Origin: VRUE01 sp035693025
GTDB lineage: Bacteria; Actinomycetota; Thermoleophilia; Solirubrobacterales; 70-9
Reading direction: 5' to 3'
DNA length: 64,000 nucleotides
Assembly (NCBI GenBank): GCA_035693025.1
Contig: DASSHI010000035.1
Span: 1 to 64,000, forward strand
The position numbers and the translations under genes are program-made. Each line of letters begins with the position of its first letter. Positions within the stretch are counted from its first letter, which is position 1. This document shows, one piece after another, positions 19,201 through 26,887 of the stretch. Below the pieces are notes generated by a model. That model ran no database searches. It was given only the letters and a program-made list of their open reading frames with translations, and had not been told where the DNA came from.

Positions 19201-19503
19201 GAGCGTCGTCACCGCGGGGCTGCTGCGCCGCAGGGCGCGGATCAACCTCGGCCCCTGGCGATCGAGCTGGGGTCGCGGACCGCGCAGGAGGATCACGAAG
19301 GGGGCGCTGTCGCCGAAGTGGCGGCGCAGCAGGGCGGTGGCGCGGGCCGAGGAGGATCCGGGGATTTCGAGGCTGGTCGGACTCAGCTTGCCCTCGACCC
19401 CGGCGCCGAGGATGCCGAGGACGACGAGCAGCACGAGCGCGAGCGCGAGCACCCGCTTCGGGTGCCTCAGCAGCCCGCTGTCCCTGCTCCCCCTCGAAGC
19501 CAC
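16270..19503 (-). CDS. MMPL/RND-family exporter upstream of the mce cluster
   Basis: 1077 residues from a GTG. Two copies of the MMPL module: an N-terminal helix, an exported loop, then five clustered membrane helices (GELIALPILLIVLLLVFRSP through GLALGVDYALLMVSRFREE), and again near the C-terminus (ERIPFVVAAITVATFLVLLL through FGLSIDYAVFLLVRMREHHE). The D-Y pair in each helix 4 (GVDYAL, SIDYAV) is the proton-relay site of the family. Between the modules, about residues 480-790, is a long loop with Gly-Leu heptad-like repeats (AAALAAGLAQ, ARLGAGATALASGIARL), a rod-like insert seen in YhgE/Pip-like and MMPL proteins. Such pumps move lipids or hydrophobic molecules across the inner membrane. 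The gene heads the six-gene mce unit. Confidence 0.9.
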   Translation of the reverse strand: MASRGSRDSGLLRHPKRVLALALVLLVVLGILGAGVEGKLSPTSLEIPGSSSARATALLRRHFGDSAPFVILLRGPRPQLDRQGPRLIRALRRSSPAVTTLSPWDRGAVQRLRPGPRRAIVIVDFHVGVEQAVDDVVPELNEMLAANVHPPVRWTQTGYATLSRAIQEDSIDATERGELIALPILLIVLLLVFRSPVAAGIPLAFGAVTVISSRGLLSILANWFSVDAFALTVCTMMGLALGVDYALLMVSRFREELAGGASSRAAARATRRTAGRTTVFAGSTLMLSMLVAFFIVPGSLLGSLAATLVLVVALSVLVAVLVGPAVLTLVGPNLDRWRIGPAPGAGRSRLMGFVTAALRRPAPVAIAIGAVVLVLAAPAIGLKTGPPSQTQLAHDDPVRKDFELIESSIGPGYDAPFVIVASAERGTVTEPRRLAALSRRQHKIARQPGVQTVVGPAQVSSAVAPLRQAAGLFATGGESGPIAQFARLGHNLGRAASGVAQLREGIAKASYGAGLLAEGSGRASTGAAALAAGLAQAEVGSGRAVGALHTFADGTRRLAGAQHKAAIAGLNVKFAVQSLRPNLNRNALTRSRRLEKSLNETSKRTLPGLQPSAEEAEAQLKLALAQLEGMTTGKADPNYAAALAAVQQGLSAASVLPGGLSALQASLLEDAEEAKQVTDWLVSGLALIEKLDNGTTRLSDGLQKLEGAGKKLAHGSARLARAASGLESGVARLGAGATALASGIARLREGATALEENLARGYSRSYPLQSGLRSATVQVLSSSTSLRHKARRVQRATPGIFDSGYFVLSALDGARPRSRERAAEVVDLNGGGQAAAILVISRYTFNSPGSIALNKRLDAEAAALGREAGLETGVAGGPAQLDDYSQITRERIPFVVAAITVATFLVLLLVLRALPLAAIAVGLNLATVGVAFGILTLLFNLPEDWPLGGHTYVDAVGATAIFGVVFGLSIDYAVFLLVRMREHHERHGDNAAAIEFGLQRTARVITGAAAIMMAVFVAFAGASIATISQLGVGLTVAVLLDATVVRIILLPALMLLLGDRVWWLPRPLDRVLPRLNV

Positions 19504-19544
19504 CGTGCTAGTTTGGCGGTCAGGGGCTACGGAGGGGAACGACG

Positions 19545-20312
19545 ATGCGGAAGACTCTGTTAAGGACGCTGGTCGTGCTGTTGGCGATCGGCCTCGTGGG
19601 GGCGGGATCGGCGACGGCGATCCGGCTGCGGATCGGCAACATCATCATCGTCGGCGACGGTGGCTTCTCGCCGACCAAGCTGCCTAAGCACAAGAACGCG
19701 CCGATCAAGCTCTTCGGCCACGCGACCTTCAAGACTGTCGACGGCACGCGGCCCTCGCCGCTGCGCACGCTGACGCTCGAATTCGACAAGCACGGCGCGG
19801 TCGAGACGCGCGGGTTGCCGAAATGCAGCAAAGGCCGGCTCGTCGCGACGACGACCCCGCAGGCGCGCAAGCTGTGTCCCGGGGCGATCGTCGGCACCGG
19901 CTTCGGCACCGGCGTCGTCGAGCTGCCCGAACAGCGGCCGATCGAGGTGTCCTCGCCGCTGACTCTCTTCAACGGGCCGGTGAAACACGGCAACCCGACC
20001 GTGATCGGCCACGCGCACATCGACTACCCGGGTCCGACGACCTATCTCGTCGAAGTCGAGATCCAGAAAGTGCACCACGGTCGCTACGGCTTCAAGACGG
20101 TCGCCAACTTCCCGAAAATCGTCAACGGCTACGGCTCGCCGACCTCGGGCCACCTGACGATCGGACGCGAATGGAACTACCACGGCAAGAAGCTCAGCTA
20201 TGCCAACGCGCACTGCGCCGACGGACGGCTGCAGGCCAAGGCGCAGTTCACCTTCGAAGACGGCAGCTTCGTGGAGGGGACCATCTTCAAGCCCTGCACC
20301 GTGCGCGAATAG
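19545..20312 (+). CDS. Secreted four-cysteine protein, paralog 3 of 5
   Basis: 255 residues, divergent from the MMPL-mce unit with only 41 bases between start codons. Signal peptide to about residue 24 (SATA). Family blocks are clear: GDGGFSPTKLPKHKNAPI, KTVDGTRPSPL, GLPKCSKGRL, CPGAIVGTG, PEQRPIEV, PLTLFNGP, GRYGF, YGSPTSG, WNYHGKKLSYANAHC, and the last cysteine in IFKPC. The ribosome site GGAGGGG lies before the ATG. Sharing a divergent promoter region with a lipid-type exporter suggests a related envelope role, but the molecular function is unknown. Confidence 0.8.
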   Translation: MRKTLLRTLVVLLAIGLVGAGSATAIRLRIGNIIIVGDGGFSPTKLPKHKNAPIKLFGHATFKTVDGTRPSPLRTLTLEFDKHGAVETRGLPKCSKGRLVATTTPQARKLCPGAIVGTGFGTGVVELPEQRPIEVSSPLTLFNGPVKHGNPTVIGHAHIDYPGPTTYLVEVEIQKVHHGRYGFKTVANFPKIVNGYGSPTSGHLTIGREWNYHGKKLSYANAHCADGRLQAKAQFTFEDGSFVEGTIFKPCTVRE

Positions 20313-20363
20313 GGCGACCTGTCCACGGCGCTACCCTGGAGATACCGGGGTGTTTAGGAGGCG

Positions 20364-21134
20364 ATGACTCGGAGACCGCTTTTGGTTGTGGGTGCGCTGC
20401 TCGTGGCGCTCGTGGCGCTGCTCGGCGGCTCCGCCGGCGCCGCGACCGTCCGCGTGGGCACCCTCGTCCTGCACGCCGATGGCGGCTTCGAGCCACGCGT
20501 CTTGCCCAAGCACTCCTACGCCCCGATCCACTTCGAAGGGTACGGCCAGATCAAGACCACCAACGGCTCGATCCCGCCGCCGCTCCAGCACGTAAAACTG
20601 GAATTCGACCATGACGGACACCTGACCACGACCGGCCTCCCCGTCTGCCCTATCTCCAAGCTGGAAGGCTCCACGACCCAGGAGGCTCGGCGGCGCTGCC
20701 GGGACGCGATCGTCGGCAATGGGCACGTCGCGGCGGTGGTCAGCCTCCTCGGCCTGGCGCAGATCAAGCTGCGTGTCCCGCTGACGCTTTTCAACGGCCC
20801 CCGGCACAAGGGCAACCCGACCGTCCTCGGCCAGGCTCGGGCCCCGTTCCCGATCTCCGAAACCTACGTCATCGTCGCCCCGGTCGAACGGATCCACGGC
20901 GGCATCTACGGCTACCGCAGCGAATTCGACATCCCTCCGATCGCGGGTGGGTTCGGCTCCCTGACCCGCATCGACGCGAACATCGGCCGCGAGTACCGCT
21001 ATCGCGGCCGCGAACTCAGCTTCGTCTCGGCGCGCTGCTCCGATTACATCCTCCAGACCCGCGGCCTCTTCTCTTTCGCCGACGGCACCATCATCTACGG
21101 CAGCGTCTTCAAGACCTGCACTCCCCGGCCCTGA
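20364..21134 (+). CDS. Secreted four-cysteine protein, paralog 4 of 5
   Basis: 256 residues, 51 bases after paralog 3 on the same strand. Signal peptide to about residue 27 (GSAGA). Blocks: HADGGFEPRVLPKHSYAPI, IKTTNGSIPPPLQHV, GLPVCPISKLEGST, CRDAIVGNGH, PLTLFNGPRHKGNPT, GIYGYRSEF, IAGGFGSLT, EYRYRGRELSFVSARC and a final FKTC. All four family cysteines are kept. It is closest to paralog 3; the two share FNGPxxxGNPTVxGxA. The TGA stop overlaps the -35 element of the tRNA-Lys promoter. Confidence 0.8.
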   Translation: MTRRPLLVVGALLVALVALLGGSAGAATVRVGTLVLHADGGFEPRVLPKHSYAPIHFEGYGQIKTTNGSIPPPLQHVKLEFDHDGHLTTTGLPVCPISKLEGSTTQEARRRCRDAIVGNGHVAAVVSLLGLAQIKLRVPLTLFNGPRHKGNPTVLGQARAPFPISETYVIVAPVERIHGGIYGYRSEFDIPPIAGGFGSLTRIDANIGREYRYRGRELSFVSARCSDYILQTRGLFSFADGTIIYGSVFKTCTPRP

Positions 21135-21160
21135 CCGCCGGGCCGCCGGCTTCCTATACT
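21131..21160 (+). promoter_or_regulatory. tRNA-Lys promoter
   Basis: CTGACC at 21131-21136 and TATACT at 21155-21160 are separated by 18 bases and lie 10 bases upstream of the mature tRNA end. The -35 box overlaps the stop codon of the previous gene. Confidence 0.6.
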
Positions 21161-21170
21161 TGCCCGTCCC

Positions 21171-21243
21171 GGGCCGTTAGCTCAGTTGGTAGAGCAGGAG
21201 ACTCTTAATCTCAAGGTCGAAGGTTCGAGCCCTTCACGGCCCA
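21171..21243 (+). tRNA. tRNA-Lys (CTT anticodon)
   Basis: A complete 73-base cloverleaf. The acceptor GGGCCGT pairs with ACGGCCC; D stem GCTC/GAGC; anticodon loop CTCTTAA reading CUU; T arm GAAGG-TTCGAGC-CCTTC; discriminator A. The 3' CCA is not encoded. One mismatch (G-A) closes the bottom of the anticodon stem. Confidence 0.95.
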
Positions 21244-21265
21244 TCGGGCGCAGCGGGCCTGCGTC

Positions 21266-22069
21266 CTATCCGCCCAGGGAGGTGCCGCCGCCGAAGCCGC
21301 CGAAGGGGCTTTTCAGCGATTCCTTGTTGGCTTCGCTTTCCAGTTTCGCGGTTTCCTTCTTCTGCTTGGCGAAGGCCTCGCCGCGCTTGCGGAATTCGGC
21401 CAGCTGTTTTTCGATGTTCTTGGCTTCCGTCTTGGAGCCGGCTTCCGCCGCCGCCCGCTTCGTCGCCTTGTCCCCCGCGGCGAAGTTGCCGGCGAAGTAC
21501 TCGTAGATCGCCAGCGTGCTCAGCGAGCCCAGGTTGGGGCGCTGTTCGGCGGCGATGCGCTGCGCCTTGGCGGCCTGCGAGACGTTTTCCTGGGCCTCGC
21601 TGACCGTGGTGCTGCCTTCAGCCTGGCGGAAGTAGGTGGACGCCACCAACTGCGCACCGGTCGGGCTTGGTTCGTCGGCCACCTTCAGATAGCGAACCCA
21701 GGATTCGGAGGCGGCCGCGAAGTCTTTCTTGGCTTCGGCGGTGATCGTCGGCGTTTCGGAGGCGAATTCCTGTTCGATCTGGGCGTTCCCGGCATTGATC
21801 CGCGCCCGCGTCAGCGCCAAGAGGAGCTGTTCGTCGTCCGGTTTTTTCGCCAGGCGCCCTTCGATCCGTTCGGCCTGTTCGTGCAGGACGGTCGCGGCGC
21901 TGGTCGTCGAGCTCGAGCCGCCCAGGATGTTGGCCAGGTTGAACGGGCCGACGACGAGGAAGAGGCTGGCCCCCATCAGCAGCGCGAGGATCGCGTAGAC
22001 GACGCGGATAACGTGCTTGCGTTTACCGCGGGTGTCGAAGAGCATTCGTCGCTCGCCGCTCGATGCCAT
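21266..22069 (-). CDS. Membrane-anchored TPR-like protein
   Basis: 267 residues. A basic N-terminus and one membrane helix (residues 23-45, VVYAILALLMGASLFLVVG) are followed by an alpha-helical domain that looks like degenerate tetratricopeptide repeats: HEQAERIEGRLAKKPDDEQ, LALTRARINAGNAQ, SESWVRYLKVADE, STLAIYEYFAGNFAAGDKA. The C-terminus is lysine/glutamate-rich and ends in a glycine tail (FGGFGGG). It is 5 bases downstream of tatC in a tatA-tatC operon, so it may assist protein export or envelope assembly. I do not recognise a named family. Confidence 0.65.
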   Translation of the reverse strand: MASSGERRMLFDTRGKRKHVIRVVYAILALLMGASLFLVVGPFNLANILGGSSSTTSAATVLHEQAERIEGRLAKKPDDEQLLLALTRARINAGNAQIEQEFASETPTITAEAKKDFAAASESWVRYLKVADEPSPTGAQLVASTYFRQAEGSTTVSEAQENVSQAAKAQRIAAEQRPNLGSLSTLAIYEYFAGNFAAGDKATKRAAAEAGSKTEAKNIEKQLAEFRKRGEAFAKQKKETAKLESEANKESLKSPFGGFGGGTSLGG

Positions 22070-22074
22070 GCTGC

Positions 22075-22848
22075 CTATCTCTCCTGCGTAGAGGGTTCGG
22101 CGCTGCCGCCAGTTGCCTTCGGCCTGCCGAAGGCGCGCGCTAGCAAGATACTCAACTCGTACAAAGCGAGCAGGGGAACCATCTCGATCAGCATCGAGAT
22201 GGGGTCGACACCGGGAAGCGCGGCGGCGACGATCGCGATCACGAGGTAGGCATAGCGGCGATTGGAGCTGAGCTGCCGAACGCTGACGATGCCGAGCCTG
22301 GTGACGGCGAGGATCGCCAGCGGAAGCTGGAAGATGATGCCGCCGGCGAGCATGGTGGTGGAGAAGAAGCTGTAGTAATCGCGGGCGCGCACCTGAACGT
22401 TGAACTGACTGTCGTTGAAGTTGAGCAGGAACTTGACCGCCGCGGGCATGACCGCGAAGTAGGCGAAGGCGACTCCGGCGGCGAAGAGCAGCGGCGCCAT
22501 CAGCATGATCGGCAACGCGATGCGGCGCTCCGCGTCGCTGAAGGCGGGCAGGACGTAGGCGTACGCCTGATAGAGCAGGACGGGCAGCGAAAGGATGATC
22601 GCGGCGTAGGCGGCGACGGTCAGGGTGGTCGTGAAGGGCTCGGTGACGCTGAACGTGATCAGTTGCTTGTGACCGCTCGGCAACGGCCCGGAGGCGATTT
22701 CGAGCAGCAGGTGGTTCTGCCAGAAGCAGAGCGCGAGCGCGACGCCGAACGCGGCCCCGCAGACGATCAGGCGATGACGCAGCTCGTCGAGATGCTCGAC
22801 GAGGCTGAGCCGGTCCTCATGGGAGACCGGCCGGACGCGGCGAGGCAT
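22075..22848 (-). CDS. tatC: Sec-independent protein translocase TatC
   Basis: 257 residues, the polytopic core of the twin-arginine export system that binds signal peptides of folded proteins. It starts with the conserved cytoplasmic segment (SLVEHLDELRHRLI, containing the essential E-L-R), followed by six membrane helices with FSVTEPFTTTL between the first two, LPVLLYQAYAYVLPAF, and FEL/QLPLAILAV in the fourth. tatA lies 12 bases upstream. The Rieske protein encoded at 26888 carries a twin-arginine leader and is a plausible substrate. Confidence 0.95.
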   Translation of the reverse strand: MPRRVRPVSHEDRLSLVEHLDELRHRLIVCGAAFGVALALCFWQNHLLLEIASGPLPSGHKQLITFSVTEPFTTTLTVAAYAAIILSLPVLLYQAYAYVLPAFSDAERRIALPIMLMAPLLFAAGVAFAYFAVMPAAVKFLLNFNDSQFNVQVRARDYYSFFSTTMLAGGIIFQLPLAILAVTRLGIVSVRQLSSNRRYAYLVIAIVAAALPGVDPISMLIEMVPLLALYELSILLARAFGRPKATGGSAEPSTQER

Positions 22849-22860
22849 CCCTGGCAGGCC

Positions 22861-23103
22861 TCAGGTTCGCTTGTGGGCGACCGGCTCGGCCTTCTCGTCC
22901 GCGACGGGGCCCGGGTCGCCGGGCGGGATCTCGCGCTGCCTCGGTGGCTCGACCTCGTCGTCTTCACCAGTGACGGAGCCTTTGAACTCGCGGATGCCCT
23001 TGCCGAGGGAGCGGCCGAGCTCCGGCAGGCGTTTGGGGCCGAAGACCACCAGGGCGATGATCAAGACGACCATGATCTCGAGAGGACCGATGTTTCCAAG
23101 CAT
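22861..23103 (-). CDS. tatA: Twin-arginine translocase subunit TatA
   Basis: 80 residues: a short membrane helix (IGPLEIMVVLIIALVVFGP) ending in the FGPKRLPELGRSLG hinge and amphipathic helix that define the TatA/B family, then an acidic, flexible tail. TatA multimers form the export path. As the only TatA/B protein in the operon with tatC it may be of the minimal TatAC type, but other copies could lie elsewhere in the genome. Confidence 0.93.
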   Translation of the reverse strand: MLGNIGPLEIMVVLIIALVVFGPKRLPELGRSLGKGIREFKGSVTGEDDEVEPPRQREIPPGDPGPVADEKAEPVAHKRT

Positions 23104-23241
23104 CGGCCTATGGTAACGGGCGGCGGTTGCGGTCGGATCGAGTGGAATTGCGCCCGTCGTCTACCCGATTCTGGGTTTTTCTGCGGTCTTCGCCGAAAAG
23201 TGCGGATAGAAACGCGGTCTCGCGTGTTCGATAGTCAACGC

Positions 23242-23574
23242 ATGAATCACGCGAGCCGCACAACGACGAGGACTGGGGCTGGTCTTCACGTCTGTCCGGA
23301 GTGCGGCTCCAAGCTCGTCCAGCCGACGCGCTGGGAGCAGACCCCCAAGCGCGGCCACTGGCATCTGTGGCGTCGCTGCCCCGAGTGCGAGTGGCGCAGC
23401 GACGGCATCCACGGCGAGAGCGAGATCGACGCCTTCGACGAGGCGCTGGACGATGGCGCAGAGGCTCTGGCCGGCGAGCTCGAGGAGCTCGAACGGGAGC
23501 GCATGCGCGAGATCGCCGAGGTCTTCGCCGCGGCCCTCGCGGCGGACCTGATCAGCGCCGACGACTTCTCCTAG
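23242..23574 (+). CDS. Small zinc-ribbon protein
   Basis: 110 residues from the ATG at 23242; the frame is open further upstream but that part is antisense to tat genes. Two CPEC motifs (HVCPECGSKL near residue 17 and RRCPECEWRS near residue 46) make a four-cysteine zinc ribbon, with a tryptophan-rich RWEQTPKRGHWHLW segment between them. The second half is acidic and helical (AEALAGELEELERERMREI) and probably a coiled coil. Function is unknown. Its stop codon lies inside a palindrome shared with the convergent gene. Confidence 0.7.
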   Translation: MNHASRTTTRTGAGLHVCPECGSKLVQPTRWEQTPKRGHWHLWRRCPECEWRSDGIHGESEIDAFDEALDDGAEALAGELEELERERMREIAEVFAAALAADLISADDFS

Positions 23575-23594
23575 ACCTCCAGGAGGTCTAGGAG
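23568..23594. terminator. Palindrome holding both stop codons of convergent genes
   Basis: CTCCTAGACCTCC, one central A, then the exact complement GGAGGTCTAGGAG. The TAG at 23572-23574 ends the plus-strand zinc-ribbon gene and the CTA at 23588-23590 is the TAG stop of the minus-strand polyprenyl synthase. It has no T run, so termination is inferred from position and symmetry. Confidence 0.5.
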
Positions 23595-24553
23595 TAGCGC
23601 TGCACGACCCCGTCGGCGACGAGGTCGAAGAGCTTGCGCCGTTCGGCGTCGAAGCCTGCCTGGCCGAGGCTGCGCTTGCCTTCGGCGACCATCTCGAGGG
23701 CGCGCGAGCGGACCTGCCGCAATGCGCCCGTGGCCTCGATCCGGTCGCAGAGCGCCGCGGCTTCGGCGCTGTCCAGGGACCGCAGATCGCCGGCGCGGAT
23801 CTGCGGATCCCGCTCGGCAGCGAGGATCAGCGGCAGCGTCACGGTCCCGTCGAGCAGGTCCGTCCCGCGCGCCTTGCCGGTCCGCTCCGGCGGTCCGGAG
23901 ACGTCGAGCACGTCGTCGAGCAGCTGAAAGGCGAGGCCGATGGCGGCGCCGAAAGCGCCCAGCTCCTTCCGGTCGCAGCCGAGCCGGCAGGCGCATTCGA
24001 ACAGGGCGCCGGTCTTGAGCCGGCAGCGCTCCAGGTAGCGCTGCTCGCCGATCGTCGTGTCGTAGGCGTCGTGGCGCTGGGCGAGCTCTCCCCGCGCCAG
24101 GGAGACGGATGCCGAGGCGAGCAACTCGATCGCTCGCTGCTCGCCGGCGACGGCCAGCAGGGCAAAGGCCCGCGAGAAGAGCAGGTCGCCCGTTGCCGTT
24201 GCCCGCCCGCGGCCCGATGTCGCCCCCACCGTCGGGCGGCCGCGACGCAGCGGAGCGTCATCCAACACGTCGTCGTGGACGAGCGTCGCCATGTGGATCA
24301 GCTCGATCGCGGTCGCTGCGCGGACAGTGCTCTCGCCGGCGTCCGCGCCGGCGCTGAGCAGGACGAGCATCGGCCGCAGGCGCTTCCCGCCGGCCTCCAG
24401 CGTCATCGCCGCGTCGGCGGCCAGCGTCTCCCCGTGACCGGCGACCTGCTCACGCAGCATCTGCTCGACCTCGCCGAGCCGCGCCGGCAGCCAGCGGCTC
24501 GAGGCGTCGAGGACCGCCGTTACCGGGGGCGGTACGGCGGAATGACGGGTCAC
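23588..24553 (-). CDS. Polyprenyl diphosphate synthase (menaquinone side chain)
   Basis: 321 residues from a GTG that overlaps the stop of the methyltransferase gene (GTGA). It is a trans-prenyl synthase that condenses isopentenyl diphosphate onto an allylic primer. Signatures: GGKRLRPML, first aspartate-rich motif LVHDDVLDDA with RRGRPTV, and second motif FQLLDDVLDVSG. Chain length cannot be read reliably, but the neighbouring menG and qcr genes point to the C35-C45 tail of menaquinone rather than short-chain products. Last gene of the qcr-menG unit. Confidence 0.88.
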   Translation of the reverse strand: MTRHSAVPPPVTAVLDASSRWLPARLGEVEQMLREQVAGHGETLAADAAMTLEAGGKRLRPMLVLLSAGADAGESTVRAATAIELIHMATLVHDDVLDDAPLRRGRPTVGATSGRGRATATGDLLFSRAFALLAVAGEQRAIELLASASVSLARGELAQRHDAYDTTIGEQRYLERCRLKTGALFECACRLGCDRKELGAFGAAIGLAFQLLDDVLDVSGPPERTGKARGTDLLDGTVTLPLILAAERDPQIRAGDLRSLDSAEAAALCDRIEATGALRQVRSRALEMVAEGKRSLGQAGFDAERRKLFDLVADGVVQRYS

Positions 24554-25278
24554 CCTCCGGCTACGCCGCTGTGGATTGCCAGGATCCCCCCGGCCGTGAG
24601 CAGCCAACGGATTCGCTCGAAGCCGACCGCGTCCATCTTCGTGGCCAAGCCCGGCGGATCGGGAAAGCTGTGGACCGACTCGGAGAGATAGGAGTAGGCC
24701 TCCGGGTTGGGCGTGAGGCGCCCGAGGACCGGCACGATCCGGTCGAACCAGAGGGAGTAGAAGGTCGAGAAGGGCGGGCGCTGGGGCTCGGTGAACTCGA
24801 GGATTACCAGCCTTCCCCCCGGCTTGAGCACGCGCGCCATCTCGCGCAGGCCCCTGTCGCGGTCGGCGAAGTTGCGAACCCCGAAGCCGACGGTCACCGC
24901 GTCGAAGCGGCCCTCGTCATAGGGAAGCTGCAGGGCGTCCGCCCACTCGAAGCGCACCGGGGCGCCTCGCTCAGCTGCCTTCTCACGCGCCAGATCGAGC
25001 ATCGGCTCGGAGAAATCGCAACCGACCACATGGCCGCCCGGTGAGACCCGAGCGGCCAGCTCGAAGCTCAGGTCGCCGGTGCCACAGCAGACGTCGAGAA
25101 CGGCGTCTCCCGGCGAGACCTCCGCCCGGTCGACCGCCCGCTGCCTCCAGGAGTGATGAAGGCCGGCGGTCATCAGCGAGTTCAACAGGTCGTAACGGCC
25201 GGCGATCCGGTCGAACATGCCCTGGACCTGCTCGGAGAATTGAGCGGATTCCCGCGAAGGCTTGGTGGTGTCCGTCAT
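24550..25278 (-). CDS. menG: Demethylmenaquinone methyltransferase
   Basis: 242 residues, UbiE/MenG family. It methylates demethylmenaquinone with S-adenosylmethionine in the last step of menaquinone synthesis. Diagnostic segments: MFDRIAGRYDLLNSLMTAGL at the start, SAM motif VLDVCCGTGD, VTVGFGVRNFADRD, VLKPGGRLVILEFTEP and a late PNPEAYSYLSESVHSFP. It lies between the cytochrome bc genes and the prenyl synthase, so quinone synthesis and quinol oxidation are encoded together. Confidence 0.95.
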   Translation of the reverse strand: MTDTTKPSRESAQFSEQVQGMFDRIAGRYDLLNSLMTAGLHHSWRQRAVDRAEVSPGDAVLDVCCGTGDLSFELAARVSPGGHVVGCDFSEPMLDLAREKAAERGAPVRFEWADALQLPYDEGRFDAVTVGFGVRNFADRDRGLREMARVLKPGGRLVILEFTEPQRPPFSTFYSLWFDRIVPVLGRLTPNPEAYSYLSESVHSFPDPPGLATKMDAVGFERIRWLLTAGGILAIHSGVAGG

Positions 25279-25296
25279 CGGACCCAGTGTGGCAAC

Positions 25297-25998
25297 TCAG
25301 TCGAGCGAGGAGAGGAAGTCGGCCAGCTCGTTGAGCTTCTTCGGCGGCAGGTCGCGGAAGGAGGGCATGATGCTCGGGCCGATCTCAACCGAGCGGATGA
25401 TCGCGGCGCGCGGGATGCGCTGGGCGATGTGGGTCAGCTCGGGGCCGGGCCCGTTGTTGCCGTTGTCGCCCAGCTTGTGGCAGGCCAAGCAGCCGGATCC
25501 GGCGACCACCTCCTTGCCGGCTTCGTATTGAGGGGCGACCTTCATGTCGATTTCAGTCGGCGAGCCGGCGACGGCGCCTGAGTAGGTCAGGTAGGCCATC
25601 GAGATGATGGTCAGTATCCCGGCGGTCGTCGCGATCGGCCGCCGCGCCGGGTTGCGCTCCGGGCCGCGATCGTAGAACGGCAGGAGGAGGAGCAGGACCA
25701 TGCAGATGGTCGGGATGCCGATCGTCGCGACCGGGACCAGCTCCGGCGGTTTGAGCACGCGCAGGACCTCGAAGAGGAAGAAGAAGTACCACTCGGGCCG
25801 CGGCACGTAGGTGGTCGTCGTCGGGTCGGCCTTCGGCCCCTGCTCGGCGCCCAGGATGATCGACATCGCGATGATCACCCCGACGACCAGCAGGGCCATC
25901 GCCGAGTCCTTGAGCACCGCGTAGGGGAAGAAGGGCTTGCCCTTCTTCTTGAGCAGCTCGTACTCCTCCAGATACGCCTGCTTGTCAACAGCCTTCAT
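25297..25998 (-). CDS. qcrC: Cytochrome b subunit IV fused to cytochrome c (QcrC type)
   Basis: 233 residues. The N-terminal ~145 residues are cytochrome b subunit IV with three membrane helices and the quinol-site PEW motif (RPEWYFFFLFEVLR, residues 67-80). The C-terminal ~75 residues are an exported monoheme cytochrome c: CLACH at residues 170-174 and a distal methionine in SIMPSF (M211). This fused form passes electrons from menaquinol to a high-potential acceptor. It overlaps qcrB by ATGA and resembles the Firmicutes QcrC rather than the diheme QcrC of typical actinobacteria. Confidence 0.9.
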   Translation of the reverse strand: MKAVDKQAYLEEYELLKKKGKPFFPYAVLKDSAMALLVVGVIIAMSIILGAEQGPKADPTTTTYVPRPEWYFFFLFEVLRVLKPPELVPVATIGIPTICMVLLLLLPFYDRGPERNPARRPIATTAGILTIISMAYLTYSGAVAGSPTEIDMKVAPQYEAGKEVVAGSGCLACHKLGDNGNNGPGPELTHIAQRIPRAAIIRSVEIGPSIMPSFRDLPPKKLNELADFLSSLD

Positions 25999-26879
25999 CC
26001 GACTCTCCCGTTCCCGTTCGCGCCCGCGTCGAGCGGAGCCGTCGGCGCGGCCGCTTTCGGCTTCTCGGCCCGCAGCCAGGGCGGCGCCGTGGTGCCGAGC
26101 TTGACCACCAGATACATGTGAGCGCCGATCAGGGCGATGATCGCCCCGGGGACGAGCAGCATGTGGATCGCGTAGAAGCGCGAGAGCGTCGTCGCCCCGA
26201 GCTCGGGGCCGGCGCGCAGGAAGTCGCTCAGGTACGGGCCGACGACCGGGCCCGTGCCGTTGATGTTGATGCCGACGACCGAGGCCCAGAAGGAACGCTG
26301 GTCGAAGGGCAGCAGATACCCGGTGAAGGCCATCGTCATCGTCAGGATCAGCAGCACCACGCCGATCACCCAGTTGAGCTCACGCGGGTACTTGTAGGCG
26401 CCGAAGAAGAAGGTGCGCCCCATGTGCAGGAAGACCAGGATCACCATCACGCTCGAGCCCCACTTGTGCATCCCGTGCACGAACTGGCCGAGGAAGACGT
26501 CGTTGTTGATGTGCGAGATCGAGGCGTAGGCCTGGGTGGTCGAGGGCGTGTAGAACATCGCCAGGAAGACGCCGGTCGTCGCCTGCACGATGAAGGCGAA
26601 GAGGGTTGCCGAGCCGAGCGTGTAGAACCAGTTGGTCCCCTTCGGGACCTTGCGGAAGAGCATGCCCGTGAGGAAGCCGGTGGCCGCCGTGCGCTGGTCG
26701 ACCCAGGCAAGGACGTCGGAGGGCGCTTCTTTGGCTTTGTCGGCGAGCTTGGCCGCCTCGGTCGGCCGCTCGGGCGGGGCCGTCTTCAGGTCGGCCGGGG
26801 CCGGCCCGGACGCGCCGTTGCCCATGCCGGGCTTGGCCGGTTTGCGCAGCGGAGCCGGTATCAGGGAGTCGAGTTTCAT
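25995..26879 (-). CDS. qcrB: Cytochrome b6-like subunit (QcrB type)
   Basis: 294 residues. After a long, Pro/Ala/Lys-rich N-terminal extension of ~75 residues comes the four-helix cytochrome b core. The haem-ligand histidines are in HGMHKWGSSVMVILVFLHMG and in FYAIHMLLVPG/GAHMYLVV. The quinone-site sequence GYLLPFDQRSFWASVVG is present. The C-terminal half of cytochrome b is a separate gene (qcrC), so this is the split b6f/Bacillus-like arrangement. The extension before the first helix is unusual for a b6 protein and may contact the Rieske protein. Confidence 0.92.
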   Translation of the reverse strand: MKLDSLIPAPLRKPAKPGMGNGASGPAPADLKTAPPERPTEAAKLADKAKEAPSDVLAWVDQRTAATGFLTGMLFRKVPKGTNWFYTLGSATLFAFIVQATTGVFLAMFYTPSTTQAYASISHINNDVFLGQFVHGMHKWGSSVMVILVFLHMGRTFFFGAYKYPRELNWVIGVVLLILTMTMAFTGYLLPFDQRSFWASVVGININGTGPVVGPYLSDFLRAGPELGATTLSRFYAIHMLLVPGAIIALIGAHMYLVVKLGTTAPPWLRAEKPKAAAPTAPLDAGANGNGRVG

Positions 26880-26887
26880 CTAATCGA

